NCBI RefSeq assembly: GCF_016526145.1
Contig: NZ_JADDUE010000001.1
Coordinates: 496,001-560,000, forward strand
DNA length: 64,000 nt
Direction: 5' to 3'
Source: Saccharopolyspora galaxeae
Lineage (GTDB): Bacteria; Actinomycetota; Actinomycetes; Mycobacteriales; Pseudonocardiaceae
Shown: positions 36,907 through 46,119 of the stretch, piece after piece
Position numbering within the stretch: position 1 is the first letter of the stretch
Layout: every line of letters begins with the position of its first letter
The notes under the pieces: generated by a model
The model's database searches: none
The model's input: the letters and a program-made list of their open reading frames with translations, nothing else
Told to the model about the DNA's origin: nothing
Position numbers and translations under genes: made by a program

Positions 36907-38472
36907 TCATTCCAGCCTGCGGCGGGTGGGCCGCAGCGGCCCGGACAGCCGCGGCCCGACCAGCTTGCGCTCCAGCCTGCCCAGCCGCGTCCGCACCGGC
37001 TGCGCCAGGTATTCGCCGAGCACCACGCCCGCGCCGAGCGCGAGGCCGGTGGCCGCCGCCAGCATCAGCGTGGACATCCCGTTCGGGTCGCTGAACACCA
37101 CGATCTCGTACAGCCCGCGGTAGGTGGCCAGCCCTGGCAGCAGCGGTGCCACGCCGGAGACCGCGATCACCAGCGCCGGGATCTCCAGCCTGCGGGCGAC
37201 GACCCCGCCGATCACGCCGACCACCGTGGTGGCCACGGCACCGGCCAGCACCGGGTCCAGTGCCAGCACGCTGGTGAACGTCGCCGAGACGCCCGCCGCG
37301 ACCGCGCCGCCGAGCCCGGCCACGATCAGCGGCCGCGGCGGTGCGTAGCTGGCCAGCGCGAAGCACGCGGATGTCGACGCGCCCGCCAGGGTCTGCACCG
37401 GGATCACCAGCGCCTTGGACTCGATCTGCGCGCCGCCGACGTCCTTGAACATCGCGCCCGCGAGCCTGGGGTCCCCGGCGATCTGGCCGAACAACTGGGA
37501 ACCGGTGTAGAGGGCCAGCACCACGCCTGCGATCAACCCGGCGGACATCAGCGCGATCTCGGCGATCCGCCCGGCTGCGGTCACGTTGTACCCGGTGATC
37601 GCGTCCTGCATGGAACCGACGACGGTCATCCCGGACAGCAGCACGATGATGCTCGCCGCCACCGCGAGGGCGCCGGAACCCTCCGGTAGGAAGCTCTCCC
37701 GGTACGAGCACAGCAACGCGATGGTGGTGGCGATGGCACCGCCCACCGCCTGCTGGAAGAAGAACGGCAGCGCGCGTTTGTTCAGCACCCGCCCGATCCG
37801 GTCCACCAGCGCGGTCGCCACGGCGGCCACGATGGCCAGCCGCGGGCCGCCGCCGAGCAGCACCGACAGCGAAGCCGCCATCCCGGCCCAGGCCAGCGTC
37901 GCCACCCAGCGCGGGAACGGGTGCGGTGCGGAGGTGATCTGGTCCAGCTCCGAGTACGCCTCCGCGGCGGACATCTCGCCGGCGGTGATCCGCCGGACCA
38001 GCTTTTCCACGTCGTCGAGGCGGGTGTAGTCGATCGAGCGGTTGCGCACCACGCGCAGCGAGGTGATCGGCACCGACTCGGTGCCGCGGTAGCAGGAAAC
38101 CGTGATCGACGTGTAGATCACGTCGACCTCGCAGTGCGGCAGACCGTAGGCGCTGACCACGCCGATGATCGTGGCCGTCACGTCGGAGGCGCCCGCACCG
38201 CTGGCCATCTGGACCTCGCCGATGCGCAGTCCTAGGTCCATGACCAAGTGGACGGTCGATTCGTCGGGCAGTGCCGGCCCGTAAACGGCGTTGCGGGTCC
38301 CGACCGTCTCGGCCGGTTCGCGCCGCCGCAGCACACCACGGGCGCGCTGCGTGATTCCCACCGCTGAAACCACCTTCCTGCTCACCGCTCCCGGCGGCTC
38401 GCCTTGATCGTCACCTCGCCCATCGGCGCCGTTGCCGTTGCTGTTGCACGGACCTCGGGTGTCCTCGGTCAC
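36907..38472 (-). CDS. thrE: Threonine/serine exporter ThrE-like protein
   Basis: About 521 residues if started at GTG 38472; GTG 38385 is also possible and fits a GGGAG site. A cytosolic N-terminal domain of about 180 residues contains VHLVMDLGLRIGEVQMASG and DVTATIIGVVSAYGLPHCEV. Roughly ten membrane helices follow and the C-terminal tail is basic (RTRLGRLERKLVGPR). It corresponds to Corynebacterium glutamicum ThrE (ThrE + ThrE_2 domains), which exports threonine and serine. The long open frame running further upstream to 38724 crosses the tRNA and is not coding there. Confidence 0.9.
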   Translation of the reverse strand: MTEDTRGPCNSNGNGADGRGDDQGEPPGAVSRKVVSAVGITQRARGVLRRREPAETVGTRNAVYGPALPDESTVHLVMDLGLRIGEVQMASGAGASDVTATIIGVVSAYGLPHCEVDVIYTSITVSCYRGTESVPITSLRVVRNRSIDYTRLDDVEKLVRRITAGEMSAAEAYSELDQITSAPHPFPRWVATLAWAGMAASLSVLLGGGPRLAIVAAVATALVDRIGRVLNKRALPFFFQQAVGGAIATTIALLCSYRESFLPEGSGALAVAASIIVLLSGMTVVGSMQDAITGYNVTAAGRIAEIALMSAGLIAGVVLALYTGSQLFGQIAGDPRLAGAMFKDVGGAQIESKALVIPVQTLAGASTSACFALASYAPPRPLIVAGLGGAVAAGVSATFTSVLALDPVLAGAVATTVVGVIGGVVARRLEIPALVIAVSGVAPLLPGLATYRGLYEIVVFSDPNGMSTLMLAAATGLALGAGVVLGEYLAQPVRTRLGRLERKLVGPRLSGPLRPTRRRLE

Positions 38473-38592
38473 GAGCCTGACACTTCGCCTCGCGCGCCCG
38501 CGTGCGAGGGTCCTGCGCGACCGCCTGCTCGCGGCGGGCGTGCGGTGATTACGATGTGTCCGCGTGGTCGCCGGCATCGCCGGTTGCTGTGC

Positions 38593-38665
38593 GCCGCTGT
38601 AGCTCAGTAGGCAGAGCGCCCGCCTTGTAAGCGGATGGTCAGGGGTTCGAATCCCCTCAGCGGCT
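38593..38665 (+). tRNA. tRNA-Thr (TGT)
   Basis: The acceptor stem GCCGCTG/CAGCGGC is perfect. The D arm carries AGCTCAG...GAGCGC, the anticodon loop is CTTGTAA with anticodon TGT, and the T arm is AGGGGTTCGAATCCCCT. The discriminator is T and CCA is not encoded. The outermost anticodon-stem pair (27-43) is a C-A mismatch where C-G is usual. Confidence 0.95.
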
Positions 38666-38688
38666 CCCGGTTCGAGCAGCCTAAGCGC

Positions 38689-38711
38689 GTCCTGCCCTTC
38701 GGCGACAGGAC
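38689..38711 (+). terminator. Hairpin after tRNA-Thr
   Basis: GTCCTG and CAGGAC arms flank CCCTTCGGCGA, which contains a C(TTCG)G-type loop. It starts 24 bases past the tRNA end. Confidence 0.65.
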
Positions 38712-38752
38712 CCGATCGAGGCATTGATCGCCCCCGGCCGCGAGCCGCGGCG

Positions 38753-39535
38753 TCAACCCGGCGCGGCCGCGGGGTTGATCGCGATGATGCCGAACAGCCC
38801 GCCCGCCGGGTCGTGCACCACGGCGAACCGGCCCGGCTCGATGTCGGTGGGGCCCGCGAGCACGGTTCCGCCGAGCCGGTCGAGGTGCTCGATCGCGGCG
38901 TCGGTGTCGGCGACGGTGAAGTAGACCGTCCAGTGCGCGGGCAGCTCGGTGGGCCAGCTCGCGGTCATCTGGATCATGCCCGCGATCGTGCGCCCCTCCA
39001 GCCGCCAGGCGGTGTAGTCCTCCGCGCCGATCTGCTCGTTGGCCGCCTCCCAGCCGAACACGGCGGAGTAGAACTCCACCGCGGATTCCGGGTCGCGGGT
39101 GGCGAGTTCGTGCCAGCAGGGGGCGCCGGGTTCGTCCAGCACGGCCGAGCCGATGTGCTCGTTGGGCTGCCACGCCGCGATGGCCGCTCCCGAGGGGTCG
39201 GTGAACACCGCCATGCGGCCAGCGTCCAGCACGTCCATCGGCTCCAGCTGCACCTGCCCCGCCGCCCTGCGCACCGCTTCCGCTGCGGCGTCGGCGTCGC
39301 GGACGCAGATGTAGGTGGTCCACGACCGCGGGCCGCTGCTGCCGCCGGAGTGCGGGCCGATGCCCGCGACGGGTTTGCCGTGGCGCAGGCACATCCGGTA
39401 GCCGCCGCCTTCGTCGCCGGTGTCGTGCACGGTCCAGCCGAACAGCTCGGCGTAGAACTCGGATGTCGTGCTGGGGTCGGGCACGCCGAGGTCCACCCAG
39501 CACGGGGTGCCCGGGCGGTATTCGGTGATCTCCAT
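38753..39535 (-). CDS. Two-domain VOC (glyoxalase/bleomycin-resistance fold) protein
   Basis: 260 residues with two tandem VOC modules: PCWVDLGVPDPSTTSEFYAE and, after about 140 residues, APCWHELATRDPESAVEFYS. Each ends with a GxFAVxxDP-type strand (RMAVFTDPSGAAIAAWQ; RFAVVHDPAGGLFGI). Proteins of this class include ring-cleaving and glyoxalase-like enzymes and binding proteins. No complete metal triad could be assigned, so function is open. Confidence 0.88.
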   Translation of the reverse strand: MEITEYRPGTPCWVDLGVPDPSTTSEFYAELFGWTVHDTGDEGGGYRMCLRHGKPVAGIGPHSGGSSGPRSWTTYICVRDADAAAEAVRRAAGQVQLEPMDVLDAGRMAVFTDPSGAAIAAWQPNEHIGSAVLDEPGAPCWHELATRDPESAVEFYSAVFGWEAANEQIGAEDYTAWRLEGRTIAGMIQMTASWPTELPAHWTVYFTVADTDAAIEHLDRLGGTVLAGPTDIEPGRFAVVHDPAGGLFGIIAINPAAAPG

Positions 39536-39779
39536 GGGTGTCCCCGCTGCTCATCGAGGTGCGGCCGCCGAGGTGCGGGAGACGTCCGACCGGCGCCATA
39601 GTGGGCACCCGATTGTTGGTTGAGTCCGTCGATCGGCGCATCTCGATCAGAACTCAGCTCGCAGTCGCGGTGGCGAATAGTGACCAATTGGTTGACCCAT
39701 TACCCGTTCGGGTGAGGGTATGGAGCGTGTTCGAAGCCGCTCCGTACAGCGTTGCCGCTGCTACCCAGAGGAGATCAGC

Positions 39780-40520
39780 GTGTCTCTGGTCCGAGTTCTG
39801 ACCGGCGCTGCGGGCTTGGCCCTGGCCGCCGCCGCGTTCGCCGTCCCAGCCCAAGCCGCGGCTCCCGCGGCGCCCGCTCCGCCGTCCGACCTGCAGCCGA
39901 TGATCATCGACGGGGAGGACGCCACGAACGCTCCCTGGGCGGCCCGCCTGCTCAACAACGGCCAGGAGGCGTGCACCGCCACGGCCATCTCGCCGGAATG
40001 GGTGCTGACCGCCCAGCACTGCGTGGAAGGCGCCGAGGACGGAGCCATCAGCTTCCGCGTCGGCAGCCTCAACCAGCACGAGGGCGAGGAGTTCAAGGCC
40101 AAGTCCGGCGGCGTGCACATCCACGACAGCGTGGACCTCGCGCTGGTCAACGTGGACCGCCCGATGAACGTCGAGTTCGCGCCGCTCGGCGAAACCGGCG
40201 ACGTCGCCAACGGCGACACCGTGCAGACCTACGGCTGGGGCGCGACCTGCACCGACAAGCCCGAATCCGAGTGCCAGGCGACCAACCTGAAGGTCGCCGA
40301 CGTCAAGGTCACCGACATCGCCTGCACGGACTACCGCGGCGGCACCGCGGTCTGCGCCGAGCGCGGCACCGGCATCCCGGCGGGCGGCGACTCCGGCGGG
40401 CCGATGTTCTCCAACGGCAAGCAGGTCGGGGTGGCCTCGACCAGTGACCGGGCCACCTCCACGGCCTACAACAACATCACCGAATACCGGGACTGGATCA
40501 AGGAGGTCGCCGGCGTCTGA
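39780..40520 (+). CDS. Secreted trypsin-like serine protease (S1)
   Basis: 246 residues from GTG 39780 with GAGGAG upstream. A Sec signal peptide (residues ~1-30, ending AVPAQAAA) and a short propeptide precede the mature start IIDGEDATNAPW. The triad is visible: TAQHC (His), DLALV (Asp) and GDSGGP (Ser). Cysteines for two or three disulfides are present. It should be exported and active outside the cell. A long hairpin terminator follows. Confidence 0.95.
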   Translation: MSLVRVLTGAAGLALAAAAFAVPAQAAAPAAPAPPSDLQPMIIDGEDATNAPWAARLLNNGQEACTATAISPEWVLTAQHCVEGAEDGAISFRVGSLNQHEGEEFKAKSGGVHIHDSVDLALVNVDRPMNVEFAPLGETGDVANGDTVQTYGWGATCTDKPESECQATNLKVADVKVTDIACTDYRGGTAVCAERGTGIPAGGDSGGPMFSNGKQVGVASTSDRATSTAYNNITEYRDWIKEVAGV

Positions 40521-40535
40521 TCGACGCCGGATGCC

Positions 40536-40574
40536 GTGCGTCCGGGGCCGCCGCACTCGCGGCCCCGGACGCAC
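40536..40574 (+). terminator. Strong terminator after the S1 protease gene
   Basis: A perfect 16-bp stem, GTGCGTCCGGGGCCGC / GCGGCCCCGGACGCAC, with a 7-nt loop, beginning 16 bases after the stop. Confidence 0.9.
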
Positions 40575-40897
40575 GTGTTCGGTCGCGGCCGCCTGCCGTG
40601 CGCGGCCGCTCGCGCGGCGCCGCTGAAGATCGCAATTCCGCGCGTTATCCGAAATATCGGCGGATGCAATCCGCGGGCTGCGGGCGAACAGCTTGTGAAG
40701 CGGGCGTTTTCGCTGGTCACGCCCGCACTGGGGAATTTCGATCACTAGTTCCGACACATCGTTAACACTGCGGAGATGCGCAGCGCAACGATCATGTCGT
40801 GCTCATCACGTGTAGAATCGGGTATCGCCTGGTAGTGCCGCCAGGAAACGTTCATGTACCTGACGGCTTAGGCGATGTTCTGTTAAGTTGGCAAAGC
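40575..40897 (+). promoter_or_regulatory. Leader and promoter region of ectABC
   Basis: This is the gap before ectA, AT-richer than its surroundings. TAGAAT (40813-40818) is a plausible -10, and the overlapping GGGTAT (40820-40825) resembles a SigB-type -10. Neither has a good -35 at the right distance. A start some 70-80 nt before ectA would be consistent with either. Control by osmotic stress is inferred from the genes, not shown by the sequence. Confidence 0.4.
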
Positions 40898-41497
40898 ATG
40901 ACCGGCGACAAACCCAGCCATAACGGCTACGGACCGAATGGCGGACGGAATGGCGGAAGCGACTCTCCCGATGCGGAGATCGGCATTCCGGTCGTCGCGG
41001 ACGGACCCGCACTCTACCGGATCACGAGCGATTCGGGAGTGCTCGATGTGAACTCGTCCTACGCCTACCTGATGTGGTGCCGCGACTTCGCGGGCACCAG
41101 CGTGGTGGCGCGGGAGGACGGCGAAGCGGTCGGCTTCATCACCGGATACCTGCGGCCGGACGCGCCGGACGTGCTGATGGTCTGGCAGGTCGCGGTCGAC
41201 GCATCCCAGCGCGGGCGCGGCCTCGCGGGCAAACTGCTCACGCACCTCGTCGACCGCCTGGTGCCGCGGGGGGTGCGCTATCTGGAAACGACGATCACCG
41301 CGGACAACACCGCTTCGATCAAGTTGTTCTCGGCGCTGGCGCGGGACCGCGGCACCGAACTCGCCCGCAGCGAGCTGTTCACCGCGGACCTTTTCCCCGA
41401 TGCGCACGAGGACGAGGACCTTTACCGAATCGGGCCGTTCCCGGCTCCGGGCGTCGTGCCCGCGGACTCGGCGGCGGCGCCCAGGCCGGCCGATTAG
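40898..41497 (+). CDS. ectA: L-2,4-diaminobutyrate acetyltransferase EctA
   Basis: 199 residues from ATG 40898; the upstream in-frame extension lacks conservation. After a Gly/Asn-rich N-terminus of about 35 residues, the GNAT domain shows SDSGVLDVNSSYAYLMWCRD, typical of EctA, the acetyl-CoA loop VAVDASQRGRGLAGKLLTHL, and ITADNTASIKLFSALAR. It makes N-gamma-acetyl-diaminobutyrate, the second step of ectoine synthesis. First gene of the cluster; ectB starts 240 bp later. Confidence 0.96.
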   Translation: MTGDKPSHNGYGPNGGRNGGSDSPDAEIGIPVVADGPALYRITSDSGVLDVNSSYAYLMWCRDFAGTSVVAREDGEAVGFITGYLRPDAPDVLMVWQVAVDASQRGRGLAGKLLTHLVDRLVPRGVRYLETTITADNTASIKLFSALARDRGTELARSELFTADLFPDAHEDEDLYRIGPFPAPGVVPADSAAAPRPAD

Positions 41498-41737
41498 CCG
41501 AGGCGTACCGATCAGCACAGGCAGACCGATCAGCCCGGCCCGGCCCCCGTGGTCCAGCGGGCCGATCGGCACACGCGGTGAGCGCGGGCCGGGGCGATCG
41601 CGAAGCAGCCCGGCGGCCGTGCCGGATCGCACAACCGCAGGTTCCCGGCGCACCAACGGCGGTCTCCCCGCCGGGAGACGAGAAGACCTACTGCACAGCC
41701 GGTGGCCGCCAACGGTCGCCGCGCCGAACGGAGGATC

Positions 41738-42985
41738 GTGAACGACATCTTCGCAAGCCTCGAATCCGAGGTGCGCAGCTACAGCAGGAACTGGCCGACC
41801 ACGTTCGACGTGGCCCGCGGCAGCTGGCTCTACGGCGAGGACGGCACCCCCTACCTGGACTTCTTCGCCGGTGCGGGGGCGCTCAACTACGGGCACAACA
41901 ACCCCGCGCTGAAACGCAAGATGCTGGAGTACCTGGAGCGCGACGGGGTCACGCACGGCCTGGACCAGGCCACCGTGGCCAAGCGGGAGTTCCTGGAGAC
42001 GCTCGACGAGAAGCTGCTCAAGCCGCGCGGGCTGGACTACAAGGTCCAGTTCCCGGGGCCGACGGGCACGAACTCGGTGGAGTCCGCGCTCAAGCTGGCC
42101 CGCAAGATCACCGGCCGCGAGTCGATCATCAGCTTCACCAACGCGTTCCACGGCATGACGCTGGGTTCGTTGTCGGTGACCGGCAACTCGATGAAGCGCG
42201 GCAGCGCGGGCATCCCGCTGGTGCACGCCACGCCGATGCCCTACGACAACTACTTCGAGGGCCAGGTCCCGGACTTCCTGTACTTCGAGCGGCTGCTGGA
42301 GGACAGCGGATCCGGCCTGAACGAGCCCGCCGCGGTCATCGTCGAGACGCTGCAGGGCGAGGGCGGCATCAACAACTCCCGCCCGGAGTGGCTGCGCGGC
42401 CTGCGCGAACTGTGCGACAAGCACGGGATGCTGCTGATCATCGACGACGTGCAGATGGGCTGCGGGCGCACCGGCCCGTTCTTCAGCTTCGAGGAAGCGG
42501 GCATCGTGCCGGACATCGTGTGCCTGTCGAAGTCCATCGGCGGCTACGGGATGCCGCTGGCGCTGACCCTGATCAAGTCCGACCTGGACGTGTGGGAGCC
42601 CGGTGAGCACAACGGCACCTTCCGCGGCAACAACCCCGCGTTCGTGACGGGGTCCGAGGCGCTGCGGCTGTACTGGAGCGACGACGCGCTGCAGCGCGGC
42701 ACGATCGCCAAGGGCGAGCGGATCGGCCAGGTTATCGGCGAGATCGCGGACAAGTACGAGGGCGCGCAGGCCAAGGGCCGCGGCCTGGCCCGCGGGCTCG
42801 GCTTCGACGACCCGGAGACCGCGGGCAAGATCTCGAAGGCCGCGTTCGACCGGAAGATGATCCTGGAGACCTCCGGGCCGCAGAGCGAGGTCATCAAGAT
42901 CATGCCGCCGCTGACCGTCTCCGACGATGAACTCGAACAGGGGCTTCAAATCATCGTGGATTCGGTGCAGGCTGTGCTTGCCTGA
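41738..42985 (+). CDS. ectB: Diaminobutyrate-2-oxoglutarate transaminase EctB
   Basis: 415 residues from GTG 41738 with GGAGG upstream. This class III PLP aminotransferase makes L-2,4-diaminobutyrate from aspartate semialdehyde. [34 protein letters not shown] and the PLP Lys in [15 protein letters not shown] are intact. The 240-bp gap after ectA contains short repeats of ACCGATCAGC but no gene. Confidence 0.97.
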   Translation: MNDIFASLESEVRSYSRNWPTTFDVARGSWLYGEDGTPYLDFFAGAGALNYGHNNPALKRKMLEYLERDGVTHGLDQATVAKREFLETLDEKLLKPRGLDYKVQFPGPTGTNSVESALKLARKITGRESIISFTNAFHGMTLGSLSVTGNSMKRGSAGIPLVHATPMPYDNYFEGQVPDFLYFERLLEDSGSGLNEPAAVIVETLQGEGGINNSRPEWLRGLRELCDKHGMLLIIDDVQMGCGRTGPFFSFEEAGIVPDIVCLSKSIGGYGMPLALTLIKSDLDVWEPGEHNGTFRGNNPAFVTGSEALRLYWSDDALQRGTIAKGERIGQVIGEIADKYEGAQAKGRGLARGLGFDDPETAGKISKAAFDRKMILETSGPQSEVIKIMPPLTVSDDELEQGLQIIVDSVQAVLA

Positions 42986-43089
42986 ATCCAGCGCACACCG
43001 GCCGGCCCGGCTGTCTCCGGGCCGGCCGCTCGCGTCCGCACTACCGAAGCTGGCAAACCCGAAGCCGGCCCACCGAAGGAGGGAAAGCA

Positions 43090-43479
43090 GTGTTCGTCCG
43101 CAGTCTCGAAGACGTCGAGGACACCGACGACGACATCAAGACCGAGAACTGGCGCAGCAAGCGCATCGTGCTGGCCAAGCAGAAAGTCGGCTTCTCCGTG
43201 CACGAGACCACGCTGTACGCCGGCACGGTGAACGACTTCTGGTACGCCAACCACATCGAGGCGGTCTTCGTCTACGAGGGCGAAGGCGAGGTCGAGGACA
43301 AGGCCACCGGTGAGGTGCACCAGCTCAAGCCGGGCACCGTCTACATGCTGAACGACCACGACAAGCACCAGGTGCGGCCGAAGACGGACATGCGCACGGT
43401 GTGCGTGTTCAACCCGCCGGTGACCGGGCGCGAAGTGCACGACGAGAACGGCGTTTACCCGCTGGTCGTCGAAGACTGA
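43090..43479 (+). CDS. ectC: Ectoine synthase EctC
   Basis: 129 residues from GTG 43090 behind AAGGAGGG. This cupin enzyme closes the ectoine ring from N-gamma-acetyl-diaminobutyrate. Typical stretches are [37 protein letters not shown] and [20 protein letters not shown], with the iron-binding residues within the cupin strands. A hairpin follows before ectD. Confidence 0.97.
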   Translation: MFVRSLEDVEDTDDDIKTENWRSKRIVLAKQKVGFSVHETTLYAGTVNDFWYANHIEAVFVYEGEGEVEDKATGEVHQLKPGTVYMLNDHDKHQVRPKTDMRTVCVFNPPVTGREVHDENGVYPLVVED

Positions 43480-43503
43480 CCGACCCCCCCGGGCGAATCT
43501 TGC

Positions 43504-43535
43504 AGCCCACGGGCCGCTGCGGCGGCTCGTGGGCT
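43504..43535 (+). terminator. Hairpin between ectC and ectD
   Basis: AGCCCACG and CGTGGGCT arms flank an 16-nt GC-rich loop, followed by TTTC. It begins 25 bases after ectC. The remaining ~250 bp up to ectD hold no gene and could carry a separate ectD promoter. Confidence 0.65.
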
Positions 43536-43782
43536 GTTTCGCGTTCGGGCGCTGATCGCATTTCGCCCTTCGTGATCGATCCCACCGGCCGCCGGGCTCG
43601 AAGACTCCGCTGCGCGGATGCGTAATGCCGAGTGCCGAGGGGTATCCGGCGAGTGTCAGGTTGCCTGCCGCGGTGCGCGGCCCCGCATTCGGGGAAACGC
43701 CACCGAACGAGGAACCGAGAAATGGCGGCGGTGCGTGCGGCACCGGCCGCTCCGGCGGGAATTCGCGAAGGAGGCGCAACTG

Positions 43783-44685
43783 ATGACCGTCGCAGACGTG
43801 CGGACGCAGGACCGCTATCCGACCCGGCGCGGAGCCGAGTCCGCGCTGCTGGAACGCACCGATCCGGTGGTCTGGCCCGGCGTGGATTCCGGGCCTGCGG
43901 GCACCGGCGAACTGGCCGAGCACCAGGACAAGGGCTTCCACGTGCTGCCGGGCCTGCTCTCGCCGGCGGAGGTGCAGGAGCACTGGCAGGAGCTGGAGCG
44001 GCTCGTCCGCGACCCGGACGTCCGCGCCGACGAGCGCACCGTGGTGGAGAAGGAATCCAACGAGGTCCGCTCGCTGTTCGAAGTGCACCGCACCAGCGAA
44101 ATGGTGGCGGAACTGATCCGCCAGCCGCGCATTCTCGATCGCGCGCGGCAGATCCTCGGGTCCGATGTCTACGTGCACCAGAGCCGGATCAACTACATGC
44201 CGGGATTCCGCGGAAACGGTTTCTACTGGCATTCCGATTTCGAGACCTGGCACGCCGAGGACGGCATGCCCGCGCCGCGCGCGGTGAGCCTGTCGATCGC
44301 GCTGACCGACAATTTCCCGTTCAACGGCGGGTTGATGGTGATGCCGGGCGCGCACCGCACCTATGTTTCCTGCGCGGGAAAGACGCCGGACGACAACTAC
44401 AAGTCGTCGCTGCAGGAGCAGAAGGTCGGCGTCCCCGCCGAGGACGACATCCGGCGGCTCGGGTACGAGCACGGGATCGAGCAGTTCACCGGGGCCGCGG
44501 GCGCGGCGTTGTGGTTCGACTCGAACACGATGCACGGGTCGGGCAACAACATCACCCCGTACCCGCGCTCGAACATCTTCGTCGTGTTCAACAGCGTGCA
44601 GAACACGCTGGTCGATCCGTTCGCGGCGAAGCAGCGCAGGCCGGAGTTCGTCGCCGCCACGGACTTCACCCCGCTCGGCAGGTGA
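43783..44685 (+). CDS. ectD: Ectoine 5-hydroxylase EctD
   Basis: 300 residues from ATG 43783 with AAGGAGG upstream. This Fe(II)/2-oxoglutarate dioxygenase converts ectoine to 5-hydroxyectoine. Iron ligands HxD are in FYWHSDFETWHAEDG and the distal His in FDSNTMHGSGNNITP. The signature QSRINYMPGFRGNGF is clear. The 304-bp gap and hairpin after ectC suggest partly independent expression. Confidence 0.96.
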   Translation: MTVADVRTQDRYPTRRGAESALLERTDPVVWPGVDSGPAGTGELAEHQDKGFHVLPGLLSPAEVQEHWQELERLVRDPDVRADERTVVEKESNEVRSLFEVHRTSEMVAELIRQPRILDRARQILGSDVYVHQSRINYMPGFRGNGFYWHSDFETWHAEDGMPAPRAVSLSIALTDNFPFNGGLMVMPGAHRTYVSCAGKTPDDNYKSSLQEQKVGVPAEDDIRRLGYEHGIEQFTGAAGAALWFDSNTMHGSGNNITPYPRSNIFVVFNSVQNTLVDPFAAKQRRPEFVAATDFTPLGR

Positions 44686-44695
44686 GCGCCTCCGC

Positions 44696-44723
44696 GGTCC
44701 GGCCCCCGCGAGGGGGCCGGACC
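44696..44723. terminator. Bidirectional terminator between ectD and the ADP-ribosylglycohydrolase gene
   Basis: A perfect 12-bp stem GGTCCGGCCCCC / GGGGGCCGGACC closed by GCGA. It is shared by two convergent genes. Confidence 0.85.
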
Positions 44724-44731
44724 TGCGTTGC

Positions 44732-45769
44732 TCAGGTGTCCAGGCCCAGGTAGCGGCGTTCGTTGAACTTCTCCCCGGAGCACGACGCGCCGACGTCGTG
44801 CCCCACCCGCTCGACCACGTCGGCCAGTTCCAACCGGGACAGCCAGTTCCGCGGCAACGCGGCGGTGCCGTGCCGGGCGCCGAGGATCGCGCCGGTGATC
44901 GCGGCGGTGGTGTCGCTGTGCCCGGAGTGGTTCGCCGCCAGTCGCAGCGCCGCGGTGAACTGCTCCGCCTTGGGCAGCGCCAGCGCGCAGTACACCCCGA
45001 TGGCCAGCGCCTCCGGGCCGATCCAGCCCTGACCGAGCCGCTCCACGTGGCCGACCGAGCCGCCGAGCCGGGCCAGCGTGGAAGCCTCCGCGAGCAGGCC
45101 CGCCGTCTCCGGGTCGTCGCGCAGCACGCGCCCGGAGGCCTGGTCGACGGCCTCGGTCAGCCGCCGGTCCTGGACCGCGATCAAGTGCACGACCAGCGAC
45201 AACGCACCTGCGGACGCCCAGCCGCCCGCGCCGCCGTGGGTCAGCGCCGCGAACCGGCAGCCCAGTCCGTAGGCCAGCGCGGAACTGGGCGCGAAACCGA
45301 GCGGGGCGGTGCGGTCCAGCCCGCCGCATCCCTTCGAGCTGTTCCGCGGCCGGTCCGGGCTGCCCAGCTGCGGTTCGCCCAGCGCGCGCAGGCTGGTCAG
45401 GCCCGGGGAGCGGTTGGCGTAGAGCTCGCCTTCGGCGAGCAGTCCGGTCGCGCCCGTCGGCGGTTTGTCCTCCTGCTGCGTGGACAACCAGCGCCGGTAG
45501 GCCGCCGCGGCCGATTCGACCGGGTTCCACTGGCCGCCGTTGTTGCCGCGGGTCCACGCGCTCAGGTAGCCCTCGCCGGTGAACAGCGTCATCTGGGTCG
45601 CGTCGCCGAGCAGCGCGGGCATGGGTGGCTCGGCGACGCCCTGTTCGCCGAACTCCGCGCGGATGCCGTCGAGCTGCTGGAACTCGACCGGCACGCCGAG
45701 CGAGTCGCCGAGCGCGACGCCGAGCAGGCAGCCCACGGCGCGATCGACCACTGCGGACGGGGTGGGCAC
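44732..45769 (-). CDS. ADP-ribosylglycohydrolase (DraG/ARH-like)
   Basis: 345 residues from GTG 45769 with GGAG upstream. The family's paired metal-binding segments are visible: DRAVGCLLGVALGDSLGVPV at the N-terminus, the mid-protein GDATQMTLFTGEGY, and NHSGHSDTTAAITGAILGA. It should remove ADP-ribose from proteins or nucleic acid. The biological target is unknown. No ADP-ribosyltransferase gene lies beside it in the window. Confidence 0.92.
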   Translation of the reverse strand: MPTPSAVVDRAVGCLLGVALGDSLGVPVEFQQLDGIRAEFGEQGVAEPPMPALLGDATQMTLFTGEGYLSAWTRGNNGGQWNPVESAAAAYRRWLSTQQEDKPPTGATGLLAEGELYANRSPGLTSLRALGEPQLGSPDRPRNSSKGCGGLDRTAPLGFAPSSALAYGLGCRFAALTHGGAGGWASAGALSLVVHLIAVQDRRLTEAVDQASGRVLRDDPETAGLLAEASTLARLGGSVGHVERLGQGWIGPEALAIGVYCALALPKAEQFTAALRLAANHSGHSDTTAAITGAILGARHGTAALPRNWLSRLELADVVERVGHDVGASCSGEKFNERRYLGLDT

Positions 45770-46119
45770 GCGGCGGGCTCCTTCGGGTGGTGCTCGACGA
45801 TGATCGATCTGGTGCGAGGGTACTGGGCACCTCCGCGAACCGGGAGCCGATCGGAGCAGCGCCGGCGCCGTCCGGGGGTGAGTCCGGGCACGGTGCGCCA
45901 CTGCTGCGACCCTTCGGCCGCGTGCTGAGCTGCACCGGAACCGGAGATCCACCGCGGGCGGCCGCGCCGCTCGCTGGGCCGATCGGGTGAGCTAGTCGGC
46001 GGTGCCGCAGGTGCTCGCCGCGCCGCTCGCTAGCGTGTGTCGGTTTCGCCGCTAGTGGACTCGCCGCCGCGCGGTGCCCGAAACTGACCAGGACCGGATC
46101 AAGCGCAGGAACGGCAGGT
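45770..46119. other. Intergenic region without recognised gene
   Basis: 350 bp between the divergent ADP-ribosylglycohydrolase and AfsR-like genes. It must hold both promoters. I see only short palindromes (CGCTAGCG near 46027 and a nearby GCTAG) and no convincing -10/-35 pair or conserved reading frame. Confidence 0.5.

Noticed and set aside
38473..38724. N-terminal extension of thrE running through the tRNA
   Set aside because: It is the reverse complement of tRNA-Thr (reading EGIRTPDHP-like residues), a common false translation.
40820..40825. SigB-type promoter GGGTAT before ectA
   Set aside because: No GTTT-like -35 at 14-16 nt upstream, so it is kept only as a possibility inside the ectA leader entry.
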